DNA from: Roseateles oligotrophus
Lineage (GTDB): Bacteria; Pseudomonadota; Gammaproteobacteria; Burkholderiales; Burkholderiaceae_C
Assembly: GCF_014204525.1 (NCBI RefSeq)
Contig: NZ_JACHLP010000014.1
Span: 1 to 64,000, forward strand
Direction of reading: 5' to 3'
Length of the DNA stretch: 64,000 bases
In this document: positions 26,801 through 33,144 of the stretch, piece by piece
Numbering within the stretch: the stretch's first letter is position 1
Layout of the letters: every line of letters starts with the position of its first letter
The notes under the pieces: model-generated
The model's input: only the letters and a program-made list of their open reading frames with translations
Databases searched by the model: none
What the model was told of the DNA's origin: nothing
Program-made: the position numbers and the translations under genes

Positions 26801-29774
26801 GGCCGTGGGCGGCACGCCGGAGCAGCCGCGCAACAGCCAGGTGCGCATCTACACCACCGGCACGGCCGTGGCCGCGGCCCATACCCCGGGCCTGGACAGG
26901 CTGGGCATTCGTAGCGCCGACCAGCTGATCCGCAATGGCACGGCCGCGCTCGGCCCCTTCTTCGAGAACGCCGGCGACATCTCGCTGCAGGCGGGCAATG
27001 ATGTGCGGGCCCTGCCTGCGGCCATTTACAACGGCAGTGCCAATGCCAGCAGCGTGCAGTATGTGACGGACTGGTGGTACCGCCAGGCCAATGTCAACCA
27101 GGCCGATCAGGGCCTGGCTCTGTGGTCGCGCTATGACTTGTTTGCCCAGGGCATTGCCTCGTTTGGCGGTGGCAATGTGGCCGTGCTTGCGGGCCGTGAC
27201 GTGGTCGATGTGGACGCATCGACACCCGCCAGCGGCTATGCCGTCCAGGCCAGCGGCAAGCCCGGTGATGAGGCTTACCAAGCGCCGCAACAGCGCTGGT
27301 GGAGCGGCGGCAGCCTGCAGGTGCAGGCGGGCCGCGATGTGGTCGGCGGCTTGTTCAATGCCGGCGGTGCGCAGGCCAGCCTGAGCGCGGCGGAGCAGAT
27401 CCGGGCCGCCCGCAGCGGCGAGGCTCAGGCCCTGAGCTACCCTGGCCCCCAGCTTTTCTACATGAACACGGCCTGGACGGTGGATGCCGGGCGCGGCCTG
27501 GCCCTGGGCAGCCTGACGAACCCGGCCAGCATGGCCGGGGCCAAGCAGGGCACGGAGTCGTCCGCCCGGGTCGACACCATTTTTGGCCTGGCGCCCAATG
27601 CCAGTGCGAGCATCGTGGCCAGCAGCGGCGATCTGAGCCTGATGGGCGAGCGGCCTCCCGCCGCGATCTCGGCGGCGGCGCCGGGAGCCTCGGCCGAGGT
27701 CCTGCCCGACCAATTATTGCTGGCCGCCCTGGCCGGCAATGTACGGGCCGGCAATCTGCGCCAGCAGCCGGTGGGCGATGCCGACCTGGCCGTGCTGGCC
27801 GCGCAGAACCTGAGCCTCACTTCCTTTGGGGTGACGGCGGCCGCCAAGGCCGAGGGCCATTGGCCTCGCCCGCTCAGTTCCGCCGAGGTCGCCAACACCT
27901 TTGATGTATTCGGCGGCCTGTGGAATCGCACGGCGGACGGCCTGGACGCCAGCGAGCGCTCCGCCCTTCATCTGGTGGCGGCGGCTGGGGATCTGCAGCT
28001 GAAGGGCTCGTCCTTCAGCGCGCGGCCGCTGCGCATGCGGGCCGGGCGCGATCTGAGCTCGGTCGATGCGATCCAGCTGCAGCACAGCGCGGCCGCTGAG
28101 CTGTCGCTGCTGGAGGCAGGGCGGGACCTCACGCTGGGCGCGCAAGGTCTGCGCATCGGCGGGCCTGGCGATCTGCTCCTGAGCGCCGGCCGTGATGTGG
28201 ACATGAAGCGCGGCACCGGCCTGCTGAGCGTGGGCAATACCGACAACAAGCTCTTGCTGCCCAGCGGCGGTGCCAGCCTAGGCCTGCTGGCCGGCGTGCA
28301 GTTGCAGGACACGCAGGCGGCCGTGGCGCGCCAGTTCCAGCTGCGGGGCGCGGGCCTGGAGAACTTCCCGGCCCAGCTGGCGGTGCAATTGGCCGCCCTG
28401 GCCCAGGACGGCCGCTTGCTGGACGCCGGCGCGGCCGAGACGGCGGCCAAGGCTTTTGCGGCCCTGCCGCTGGCCGACCAGCGCGAGCGGGTCAGGGCCT
28501 TGGTGGGGGACGCGCTGCTGAACTCGGCCAGTGAGAGCTATCTGCAAAAAAACCTGGCCCTGGCCGAGGCCAGCAGCCAGGCCATGGGCGATGCGCTGGC
28601 GTCCGGCCGTCTGGTGAACAGCCAGCTCAATGCGGGCGACACGGCGCTGGCGGGCAGCCAGTTCGTGGCCGGCCAGGCCTTGCCGAGCAAGGAGTCCGTC
28701 CGGGCGGCCCTGCGGGAGGCGCTGCAGGCGCAGGCCCTGGGCGCGGCCCTGGCCGCCCGGGCCGACAGCCTGAGTCCCGCGCAGCGCGAGGCACTGCTGC
28801 TGGCCGTCTCGCCCTACACCTCGGCCTTGACGCAGTTCGTCAGGCAGCAGCAGGGGCTGGCTGCCACGCAAGCCCTGGGCGCGGCCGAGGCCGCAAAAGC
28901 CTTTGAAGGCTTCAGCCCGGCCCAGCAAACGCTCTTCCTGAGCCAGGTGCTGGTGAGCGAGCTGCGCACGGCGGGCCGCGCCGCTCTGGCCGGCCAGAGG
29001 GAGGCCTATCTGCGCGGCTACCAGGCCCTGGACGCCTTGTTCCCGGCCGGGCCGAACAAGCCTCGCCCCGACGGCAACATCCTGCTCTCCAACAGCCAGG
29101 TCAAGACGGCCCAGGGCGGCAGCATCCGCTTTGTCGCCCCCGGCGGCACGCTCAATGTGGGCGATCTCTCCGGCGGCACGGATGCCCGCAAGGCCTCCGA
29201 TTTGGGGCTGGTGACGGTGGCCGGTGGCGATATCAGCGCCGCCGTGCGCATGAGCGTGGAGGTCAATCAGTCGCGCATCTTCACGCTGGCGCGCGGCGAT
29301 GTGATGCTGTGGGCCAGCCTCGGCAATCTGGATGCCGGCCGCGGTGCCAAGACCGTGGTGGGCGCGCCGCCGCCGGTCTATTTCATCGACGAGCATGGCC
29401 AGTTCAAGGTCGACACCTCGGGCAGCTTCAGCGGCAGCGGTATCGCGGTGCTGGATGCCGGCAGCAATCTGGATCTGTACGCGCCGCTGGGCGAGATCAA
29501 TGCGGGCGACGCCGGCATCAAGACCGCCGGCAATGCCTTCTTCGGTGCCACCCGTCTGGTGGGCGCCGACAACCTGCAGGTGGGCGGCAAGAGCGGCGGC
29601 CTGGCTGTGCAAGCCGATGCCAGCGCCGCCGTCAGCGCCTTGCCCCTGACGCCCACCGCCACCGCCGCCGGCCTGCGCGAGCAAAAGAGCACGGACGAGG
29701 ACGAGGAGCGCCGCAAGCGCAAGCCGCGGCGCCATCTGTTCCTGGACTTCCTGGGCTTCGGCCAGGGCGATTGA
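17805..29774 (+). CDS. Giant filamentous-haemagglutinin-family exoprotein (TpsA, DUF3739 type) with Thr/Pro repeat stalk
   Basis: 3,989 residues from ATG 17805, eight bases after the tpsB stop. A signal peptide (core LAPLMMALVAIWPLQSLAQA, about 20-40) precedes the TPS secretion domain (residues about 45-300, with LLNGNGILFGPNAQVNVGAL in place of the usual NPNGI segment). Long parallel beta-helix-like Ala/Gly/Leu/Gln-rich repeats follow. Residues about 2383-2815 are a Thr/Pro-rich stalk: mixed xPTxxPT repeats, five SPGNG modules, and an almost pure APTAAPTAAPT tract (about 2536-2665) encoded by a 36-bp repeat. The C-terminal third resembles the DUF3739 filamentous haemagglutinin family and ends in a basic stretch plus RRHLFLDFLGFGQGD. 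Expected to be a surface fibre or adhesin. No VENN motif, toxin domain or immunity gene is seen, so contact-dependent inhibition is unlikely. The only rival for this space is a 1,078-residue opposite-strand frame that is its shadow. Confidence 0.9.
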   Translation: MPATVSSPRHSSPSPRALAPLMMALVAIWPLQSLAQAGLRSVPAPNVNALPAGMRLISGGASQSTTGQNMVIDQSTARAIYQWQSFNIGANSSVEYRMPSAGSAALNRVDKGAAPSAIFGTLKSSVPNPAFVAGGSQPERIAGGDVFLLNGNGILFGPNAQVNVGALIASTLNVDNDDFLAGLTKSIYSLNPSFRRDAEVLGVPELGKGFVAVQKGATITTAGGGRVFLFAEEVSNAGRIETPGGQTVLAAGEQVFLQTPTAEKIYASEINKDMPALRGLLVEVGSGAGQVDQLGEIISQRGNTTLVGMAVNQLGRISASTSVSENGSVFLLARGQTAATQSGVNIIKRASTGGVLTLGSQSSLTIAPDADTRAATSTGDQFTASRIEMSAHSIQLQGRDENGPGAQIKAPAAQVRLRAEQKPDYGFLDAQGFAFAPQKLTAADRPFDPGAVLAVGAGVLIDLSGSTETQVSAARNFVTTELLGGNDLKDAPLQKDGPLYRAKVTADVRQASPILGDLSSYRSGIGKTATERMAQGGTLLLESTGLVATQAGSQLAVAGGQVAFTDAIVRPSLLTAADGGQFSLNNAPVEQRYQGLSDATYGLYGRWGKVTAFRASSPGTLAPGYVEGKAAGSVRVLAQQAVLDGEMRAGTVAGSRQLAGQDALAAAGSFQLGQTNADATGVDSRIVLRAQTTPVDAAFWAQPLLTPAAPLREGRSEISSSLLQAAGFGRIALASDQGIRSEAGARLELAERSSVQLFSRSQDGILLGADIVSAGGSLSAQTVENSEHGTVAGDIRLAPGQRLDLAGRLLNQERDGLLTARNAATASAAGGSVSLRSGAGLLLGQGSVLDVSGGATVKSNGAVQAGNAGSITLQSSLLQGQAQAFELGGSLLAHGLDKGGSLSLRAASVALGGPVLAPAVGALQLGSEFFSQGGFERLDVDGMLSLGVAGDMRLQPQLQQRQLNSQALRAAATGSRLEGLGGLQTLSDQALRRPVQLTLQSSGNAAAVDSGLLTVAEGAQIQLDPSASLNLRAARSLQMQGELKAAGGTVNLLASGSVGGTGTQDGLLLGPRARIDVSGQALLTPNAEGSVRGRVLDGGTVNLTAASLQLDAQALILAHGSQARLDGPATGALFPEGRQTVASAAGQLNLSIDVAGQQGSLLASRFEAAAGGAGQADGRLSVQMFKDPGNSSNPAHRLLLADAQALPASGSAGVKTVQLAQSLLGAPGSLADISLGSLDSVVLAGDINLAASRRLVLDTPLLQLAAAKDQPLAKQQLSAATVLLGNLSAVSKAGSEAQEGQSKLTVKASGQSLDLTGSIQIAGAQSVNLVSQGDLRLNGVLSADGSNFGALRSEADLTLQAAQVYGSTASRFTVDVGAHRLSIARAPGQATDAAPPGAPLSAGAALSFKAQDIVQQGVLRAPLGQLNLQAAGKITLAPGSLTSVSGAGLLVPYGSTVGGSDWYYGTQANAVKALPSKEINLSAAELTLARSGDLRAQLDLSGGGGLQAQEFVAGPGGSQDVFAGAAQGAFAIVPGAPLLAPLDAHIAAQKDATGATAAVQPGRLLLLTRDLQFGDQLLKAGQYAVLPARYATLPGGFLVSPAPNAGLLRADTALAQPNGAVVAGARFASAGTELLDARPSALTFTPSSIARKSSEIRTSLADSYFAAKSARDGLATPALAVDAAALNLAAGRMLLQGQMSFAHADKAAGGELNIASANIAVSDQAALHPGALLLSAADLSATGAGSILLGGTRGLDAQGRRVAQTLAQTLVVDAGPTLAAPDLILLAQQSLEIADAARLSSEAAPAASPADSKLLLSGDGASLRLSAHAAGLERRGVPAAPQASLKVGAGAQLLTGKTGSLNLEATAHTRVDDSASLQAGSLSLGAGRLVIGNSAAADTAAPDALRISGAQVERLGQGGRLQLRSYGEMRLEDGLVLGGAGLQSLVLDAGGLSLGSTGAGGVHISAQQLQLQNSSGGTLGSGPAAGGPGTQLELQALGGDLGLGPGQLQVQGAAQVRLLAQRDIVLSGEGGLSTPGDLLLSAQRLIGSDAAQQKLVAGGLLRVERSGAGTPSSSPPAPAGAAVGLTLSGGQIQQAGQIVLPSGQLNLQARQGLRFEAGSLSSVQGLARSIDGQLVASPGGKLSALSSEGDVQLQPGAQLNASGADKAAGGTLSLSAAQGQLDLQGLAKGQVRGASLLLDSRQPLDLAVLAQGLEEGQFAQLISLRNRAGDQRLAEGVTLRSAQLALVADAGRLDIQGQLLAQAPRGALISLASGGDLSLLPGAVLSAGNSAAGEQGGQIRLMSSSGVLRLQAGASVSAPGGVGAAAGSLLLRAQRQGVSAAMPGGSGVAVETLRSDLSAVASVRVEAVRLYEGVELISETGTLAPTLMPTVAPTQPPTLSPTVLPTLSPTAKPTLPPTSSPTVSPGNGSTTPGVTPPAPPTGPGTGPTVAPTVVPTVAPTTSPTLAPTVVPTVAPTLTPTLAPTTTPTVQPTVAPTLPPTTSPTVSPGNGSTTPGVTPPAPPSGPGTLPTLSPTASPTVAPTAAPTAAPTASPTAAPTAAPTASPTAAPTAAPTAAPTAAPTAAPTAAPTAAPTAAPTAAPTAAPTAAPTAAPTAAPTAAPTAAPTAAPTAAPTAAPTAAPTAAPTAAPTAAPTAAPTAAPTAAPTSAPTVSPGNGPSTPGHLPPAPPSGPPTAAPTAAPLASPGNGPTTPGVLPSTPPQKPLLSAPAPLESSGPGMAPARLIAALPLAVVSPGNGSSTIDKKPPAPPTGPAAAPTVAPTANPTLSPTVLPTAAPSPAPTPAPTPAPTPAPTVIPRAPVLKPSTVAADNSAFVGADATHTHALALSLANGDAALLQKLAVAPGVEIRSSKSLSLGSEWNLLPATGPRVGEAITLTLRAADQLILGNSISDGFAAAPSASDKRAIAANGLAMAGTAASFRFIGGADLAAADPLAVQAGSMAGVTVGRAASMAGGTPPIVFIRTTTGDIALAAAGDINLGVAVGGTPEQPRNSQVRIYTTGTAVAAAHTPGLDRLGIRSADQLIRNGTAALGPFFENAGDISLQAGNDVRALPAAIYNGSANASSVQYVTDWWYRQANVNQADQGLALWSRYDLFAQGIASFGGGNVAVLAGRDVVDVDASTPASGYAVQASGKPGDEAYQAPQQRWWSGGSLQVQAGRDVVGGLFNAGGAQASLSAAEQIRAARSGEAQALSYPGPQLFYMNTAWTVDAGRGLALGSLTNPASMAGAKQGTESSARVDTIFGLAPNASASIVASSGDLSLMGERPPAAISAAAPGASAEVLPDQLLLAALAGNVRAGNLRQQPVGDADLAVLAAQNLSLTSFGVTAAAKAEGHWPRPLSSAEVANTFDVFGGLWNRTADGLDASERSALHLVAAAGDLQLKGSSFSARPLRMRAGRDLSSVDAIQLQHSAAAELSLLEAGRDLTLGAQGLRIGGPGDLLLSAGRDVDMKRGTGLLSVGNTDNKLLLPSGGASLGLLAGVQLQDTQAAVARQFQLRGAGLENFPAQLAVQLAALAQDGRLLDAGAAETAAKAFAALPLADQRERVRALVGDALLNSASESYLQKNLALAEASSQAMGDALASGRLVNSQLNAGDTALAGSQFVAGQALPSKESVRAALREALQAQALGAALAARADSLSPAQREALLLAVSPYTSALTQFVRQQQGLAATQALGAAEAAKAFEGFSPAQQTLFLSQVLVSELRTAGRAALAGQREAYLRGYQALDALFPAGPNKPRPDGNILLSNSQVKTAQGGSIRFVAPGGTLNVGDLSGGTDARKASDLGLVTVAGGDISAAVRMSVEVNQSRIFTLARGDVMLWASLGNLDAGRGAKTVVGAPPPVYFIDEHGQFKVDTSGSFSGSGIAVLDAGSNLDLYAPLGEINAGDAGIKTAGNAFFGATRLVGADNLQVGGKSGGLAVQADASAAVSALPLTPTATAAGLREQKSTDEDEERRKRKPRRHLFLDFLGFGQGD
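25074..26072 (+). repeat. Five dispersed SPGNG modules in the tpsA stalk
   Basis: The peptide SPGNG recurs at nucleotide positions 25074, 25320, 25818, 25911 and 26058 (residues 2424, 2506, 2672, 2703, 2752). It is usually followed by STTPGVTPPAPP or a near variant, then a return to xPT repeats. The spacing and shared flanks show duplication of a compound module rather than chance low complexity. Confidence 0.85.
25404..25803 (+). repeat. 36-bp tandem repeat encoding PTAAPTAAPTAA units
   Basis: Roughly ten to eleven copies of a 36-bp unit, with smaller 9-bp periodicity, lie inside the tpsA stalk. Copies differ mainly at third positions (GCC/GCT/GCG Ala, ACC/ACG Thr) and occasionally Ser for Ala. 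Because the unit is a multiple of three, gain or loss of copies would change stalk length without breaking the frame. Confidence 0.9.
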
Positions 29775-29826
29775 GCCTCTCCACCTCTAGCTCCTCAAGC
29801 CACAAGATTCACTTCTTTTCAAAATC

Positions 29827-31524
29827 ATGAGAAAAAAACTACTGGCCCTGCTGTCTTTTGTACTTCTCTCACCGGCGGCCCATGCCTGGTGGAATGCCGA
29901 CTGGAGCGAGCGCGCCCGCGTCACGCTCAACACCACGGCCCAGGGCCAGGCCACGCAGGAGGCGGTCAGCAATGTGGCGGTGGCCGTGCGCCTGCACTCC
30001 GGCAATTTCGACTTTGCCGCGGCCAAGCCGGACGGCTCCGATCTACGCGTGCTGGCGGCCGACGACAAGACGCCGCTGAAGTTCAGCGTCGAGCGTTTTG
30101 ACGGCGTCAATGAGCTGGCCCTGCTGTGGGTGCAAGTGCCGCAAGTGCTGCCGGGCAGCGACAAGAACGCCTTCTACGTCTACGCCGGCAATGCCAAGGC
30201 GCCGGCCGAGGCGGCCGACGCGGCCCAGGGCTTCGACGCGGCCACGCTGGCCGCCTTCCACTTTAGCGACAAGGCCGGGCAGGGCGCCGACCACCTGGGC
30301 GCGTTGAAGGCGCAGCAGCCGCTGCAGACCGAGGCCAATGGCCTGCTGGCCGGCAGCGCCAAGCTGGACGGTCGGCCCATCGTCTATGCCTTGAGCGACA
30401 AGGCCATCGTCGATGCCGGCAACCAGCTCAGCCTCGGCCTGTGGGTCAAGCTGAACGAGGTGGGCCGCGCCGGCCTGCTGCAATGGGGCGGGCTGAGCCT
30501 GGCCGTCAAGGAGGGCAAGCTGACGCTCAAAACCGAGGGCAGGCCCGAGCTGAGCGGGGGCAGCGTGGCGCCTGCGCAATGGACCCATCTGGCCCTGCGC
30601 CTGGGCTCGGGCAAGGCCACGCTATTTGTCGGCGGCCAGCAGGTGGCGCAGGCCGATCTGGCCACGCCGGTGCTGGGCAATACGCTCAAGCTGGGCGAGG
30701 GCGCCCTGGGCTTGGCGGATGAGCTGCAAATTTCCAGCAGCCTGCGCAGCGCCGATTGGTTGGCGGTGGCGGCCGCGGCCCAGGGCCCCGAGGGCAGGCT
30801 GCTGAGTAGCCAGCGCGAGGAGCAGGGCAGCGCCGAGGGCAGCGGCGAGAGCCATGGCCATATGGCCATCCTGGTGAAGAACCTGACGACGGACGCCTGG
30901 GTGGTCATCATCATTCTGGGCATTATGTTTGTGATCGCCGCCTGGGTCACCGTCGCCAAGGCCTTGCTGGTCTCGCGCGCCGACCGCGGCAACCGCAGCT
31001 TCCTCAAGCGCTTCCGTGCCGCGCAGGGCGATCTGCTCAAGCTGGGCGAGGACAAGAGCCATGGCGCCTCGCCGCTGTTCCGCCTCTACAAGGCCGGCGT
31101 GCTGGAGCTGGGCAAGCGGCGCATCGGCCATGAGGGTGGCCCGCTGCTCAGCGGCCCCTCGATGAATGCGGTGAAGGCCTCGGTCGATGCCGACTTCGTG
31201 CGCGAGAACGCCCAGCTCAACTCGAATATGGTGCTGCTCACCATCGCCATCTCGGGCGGCCCCTTCCTCGGCCTGCTGGGCACGGTGGTCGGCGTGATGA
31301 TCACCTTTGCCGCGATTGCCGAGGCCGGCGACGTCAACGTCAATGCCATCGCACCCGGCATCGCCTCGGCCCTGCTGGCCACGGTGGCGGGCCTGGCCGT
31401 GGCCATCCCCTCGCTGTTTGCCTACAACTATCTGGCGGCCAAGATCAAGAACGTGGCCTCGGATATGCAGATCTTCATCGACGAGTTCATCACCCGCGTG
31501 GCCGAAACCCACGGCGCGCCGTGA
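29827..31524 (+). CDS. ExbB/TolQ-type proton channel protein with periplasmic DUF2341 and lectin-like domain
   Basis: 565 residues, more than twice the length of ExbB. A signal peptide (MRKKLLALLSFVLLSPAAHA, cleavage near 20) leads to a DUF2341 domain (WWNADWSERARVTLN, about 20-115) and then a concanavalin/LamG-like segment (about 140-300, ending near LGLADELQISSSLRSADW). A short His/Glu linker leads to TM1 (about 357-381, VVIIILGIMFVIAAWVTVA). The cytoplasmic loop is about 385-465, and TM2 (about 467-497) and TM3 (about 507-537) carry the conserved ExbB motifs GPFLGLLGTVVGVM and GIASALLATVAGLAVAIPS. It should form a proton-motive-force-driven motor with the ExbD pair downstream. It lies 52 bp after tpsA, on the same strand, which ties the motor to the exoprotein. 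Confidence 0.88.
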   Translation: MRKKLLALLSFVLLSPAAHAWWNADWSERARVTLNTTAQGQATQEAVSNVAVAVRLHSGNFDFAAAKPDGSDLRVLAADDKTPLKFSVERFDGVNELALLWVQVPQVLPGSDKNAFYVYAGNAKAPAEAADAAQGFDAATLAAFHFSDKAGQGADHLGALKAQQPLQTEANGLLAGSAKLDGRPIVYALSDKAIVDAGNQLSLGLWVKLNEVGRAGLLQWGGLSLAVKEGKLTLKTEGRPELSGGSVAPAQWTHLALRLGSGKATLFVGGQQVAQADLATPVLGNTLKLGEGALGLADELQISSSLRSADWLAVAAAAQGPEGRLLSSQREEQGSAEGSGESHGHMAILVKNLTTDAWVVIIILGIMFVIAAWVTVAKALLVSRADRGNRSFLKRFRAAQGDLLKLGEDKSHGASPLFRLYKAGVLELGKRRIGHEGGPLLSGPSMNAVKASVDADFVRENAQLNSNMVLLTIAISGGPFLGLLGTVVGVMITFAAIAEAGDVNVNAIAPGIASALLATVAGLAVAIPSLFAYNYLAAKIKNVASDMQIFIDEFITRVAETHGAP

Positions 31525-31548
31525 TGCGTCAAGCCGGAGGCTGCCGCC

Positions 31549-31962
31549 ATGTCTGCTGAAATCAAAACCGAGTTGGCGCCGTTTGACGACATCAACGTCA
31601 CGCCCATGCTGGACCTGGCCTATGTGTTGCTGGTGGTTTTCATCATCCTCACCACGGCCTCGGTGCAGGGCGTCAAGGTGCGGTCTCCTGTCACACAAGC
31701 GGCCAACAATCTGGCCAAGCCGCAGACGCGCGCCATCACCATCACCGCCGACGGTGCCGTCTACCTGGATGCTTATCCGGTCAGCATGGAGCAGCTGTCC
31801 AGCAGCCTGGCTCAGCACAAGGCCGCCAACCCCGCCCTGCCCGTGGTGCTGAAGGCCGATGCCGCGGCCCAGTACGAGAAGGTCATGCAGGTGCTGGAGG
31901 TGGCCAAGCGGCTGAACATCAGCGAGATCGGCCTGGTGAGCAAGCGCGCCGTGGCCGATTAG
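31549..31962 (+). CDS. ExbD/TolR-family biopolymer transport protein (first copy)
   Basis: 137 residues: a short cytoplasmic N-terminus, one transmembrane helix with the conserved proton-site Asp (INVTPMLDLAYVLLVVFIIL, about residues 18-37), and a periplasmic ExbD domain that includes AITITADGAVYLDAYPVSME and ends EIGLVSKRAVAD. It pairs with the ExbB-like protein 24 bp upstream. The segment MLDLAYVLLVVF differs from the more usual LIDVxFxLLxFF of E. coli ExbD but keeps the Asp. It is followed 12 bp later by a second, diverged copy. Confidence 0.92.
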   Translation: MSAEIKTELAPFDDINVTPMLDLAYVLLVVFIILTTASVQGVKVRSPVTQAANNLAKPQTRAITITADGAVYLDAYPVSMEQLSSSLAQHKAANPALPVVLKADAAAQYEKVMQVLEVAKRLNISEIGLVSKRAVAD

Positions 31963-31974
31963 GCGGAACACATC

Positions 31975-32376
31975 ATGCAAATTTCCAACGAAGCCAAACC
32001 CTACGACACCATCAACGTCACGCCCATGCTGGACCTGGCCTATGTGCTCCTGGTGGTGTTCATCCTGATGACCACGGCCTCGGTGCAGGGCCTGAACATC
32101 AGCATGCCCAAACCCAGCAACAAGCCCAGCACGGAGAAGCACGAGTTGAAGATCGTGCAGGTGCTGGCCGACGGTGGCGTGCTGCTCAACGGTGTGGGCC
32201 TCAGCTTTGCCGAGCTGGAGCAGCAGCTGCAGCGCGCGCGGGCGGCGGATGCGCAGATGTCGGTGGCCATCAAGGGCGACGCGCGCAGCCAGTACCAGCA
32301 TGTGGTGGCCGTGGTCGATCTGTGCAACAAGCTGCAAGTGAATATGGGCCTGGTGACGGCCAGGATAGGGACCTGA
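31975..32376 (+). CDS. ExbD/TolR-family biopolymer transport protein (second copy)
   Basis: 133 residues, paralogous to the preceding gene. The membrane segment is nearly identical (INVTPMLDLAYVLLVVFILM, with the same Asp), while the periplasmic parts have diverged (here GLNISMPKPSNKPSTEKHEL and a C-terminus LGLVTARIGT-like: NMGLVTARIGT). ExbD works as a dimer inside the ExbB pentamer, so two different copies would allow a heterodimer. Such tandem exbD genes are known in several TonB systems. The stop is four bases from the next start. Confidence 0.92.
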   Translation: MQISNEAKPYDTINVTPMLDLAYVLLVVFILMTTASVQGLNISMPKPSNKPSTEKHELKIVQVLADGGVLLNGVGLSFAELEQQLQRARAADAQMSVAIKGDARSQYQHVVAVVDLCNKLQVNMGLVTARIGT

Positions 32377-32380
32377 GGCG

Positions 32381-33097
32381 ATGACTGGATTGGCTGAAGA
32401 TCATCTGGACGACTCGCCGCTGCGGGTCTGGGCGCTGCGTGCTGCGCTGGCCCTGGCCTTGATCGCCCTGCTGCTGGCTGGGGCCTGGGCGCTCAAGAAC
32501 ATCAAGGGGGGCGAGGGGCCCAAGCGCCAGGTCGCCAAGATCAGCATCCTGCCCGATCAGCCGCCTCCGCCGCCGCCGCCACCCAAGGAGGAGAAAAAAC
32601 CCGAGCCGCCCAAGGACGAGCCCAAGCAGCAGATGCGCGAGGAGCCGCTCAAGCAGGCCGAGGCGCCCAAGCCCGCCAACGAGCCCATCAAGATGGAGGG
32701 TGCGGCCGGCGATGGCCCCAGCGCCTTTGCCGGCGGCAATGTCAGCAAGGAGTACAGCGGCGGCAGCGTCGTGACCGGCGCGGCCCAGAGTGGCGGCAGC
32801 GGCGCCGACCGGGCGCAGGAACGCTTCTTCGCCAACTCGGCCAAGCAGATGCTGCGCGACGCGATCGAACGCCATCTGAAAAGCGAGTCCACCCAGGCCA
32901 CGGCGGAGTTCAAGCTCTGGGTGGCGCGCGACGGCGGCATCAGCCGCTTCGAGCTGGCCTCCAGCGGCGACATGCGCCTGGACGCGCAGCTGAACAGCGC
33001 GCTGGACGAAACCGCCCTGGCCCTCAAGCTGCCACCGCCGCCGCCGGGCATGGCCCAGCCGATGAAGTTCAGGCTGCAGCTGCGGCCGCTGGGCTGA
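32381..33097 (+). CDS. TonB-like energy transducer
   Basis: 238 residues with TonB layout: a cytoplasmic N-terminus, one membrane anchor (about 17-36, ALRAALALALIALLLAGAWA), a Pro-rich and charged periplasmic linker (QPPPPPPPPKEEKKPEPPKD, about 60-85), a Gly/Ser region, and a C-terminal domain (about 150-238) resembling the TonB/TolA C-terminus (AIERHLKSESTQATAEFKLW, VARDGGISRFELASSGD). It would carry force from the ExbB-ExbD motor to an outer-membrane partner. The neighbours that could be that partner are the TpsB barrel, the Porin_5 protein, or the exoprotein itself; none has an obvious TonB box. The spacing of 4 bp from exbD indicates one operon. Confidence 0.83.
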   Translation: MTGLAEDHLDDSPLRVWALRAALALALIALLLAGAWALKNIKGGEGPKRQVAKISILPDQPPPPPPPPKEEKKPEPPKDEPKQQMREEPLKQAEAPKPANEPIKMEGAAGDGPSAFAGGNVSKEYSGGSVVTGAAQSGGSGADRAQERFFANSAKQMLRDAIERHLKSESTQATAEFKLWVARDGGISRFELASSGDMRLDAQLNSALDETALALKLPPPPPGMAQPMKFRLQLRPLG

Positions 33098-33144
33098 GGC
33101 CGAGCCGGGCTCAAAAAACAATCTTTTCAAAATCGAGTGTTTCC

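Noticed and set aside
17805-29774. Contact-dependent growth inhibition (CdiA-like) interpretation
   Set aside because: No VENN motif, no variable C-terminal toxin domain and no small immunity gene after tpsA; the C-terminus is a DUF3739-type end.
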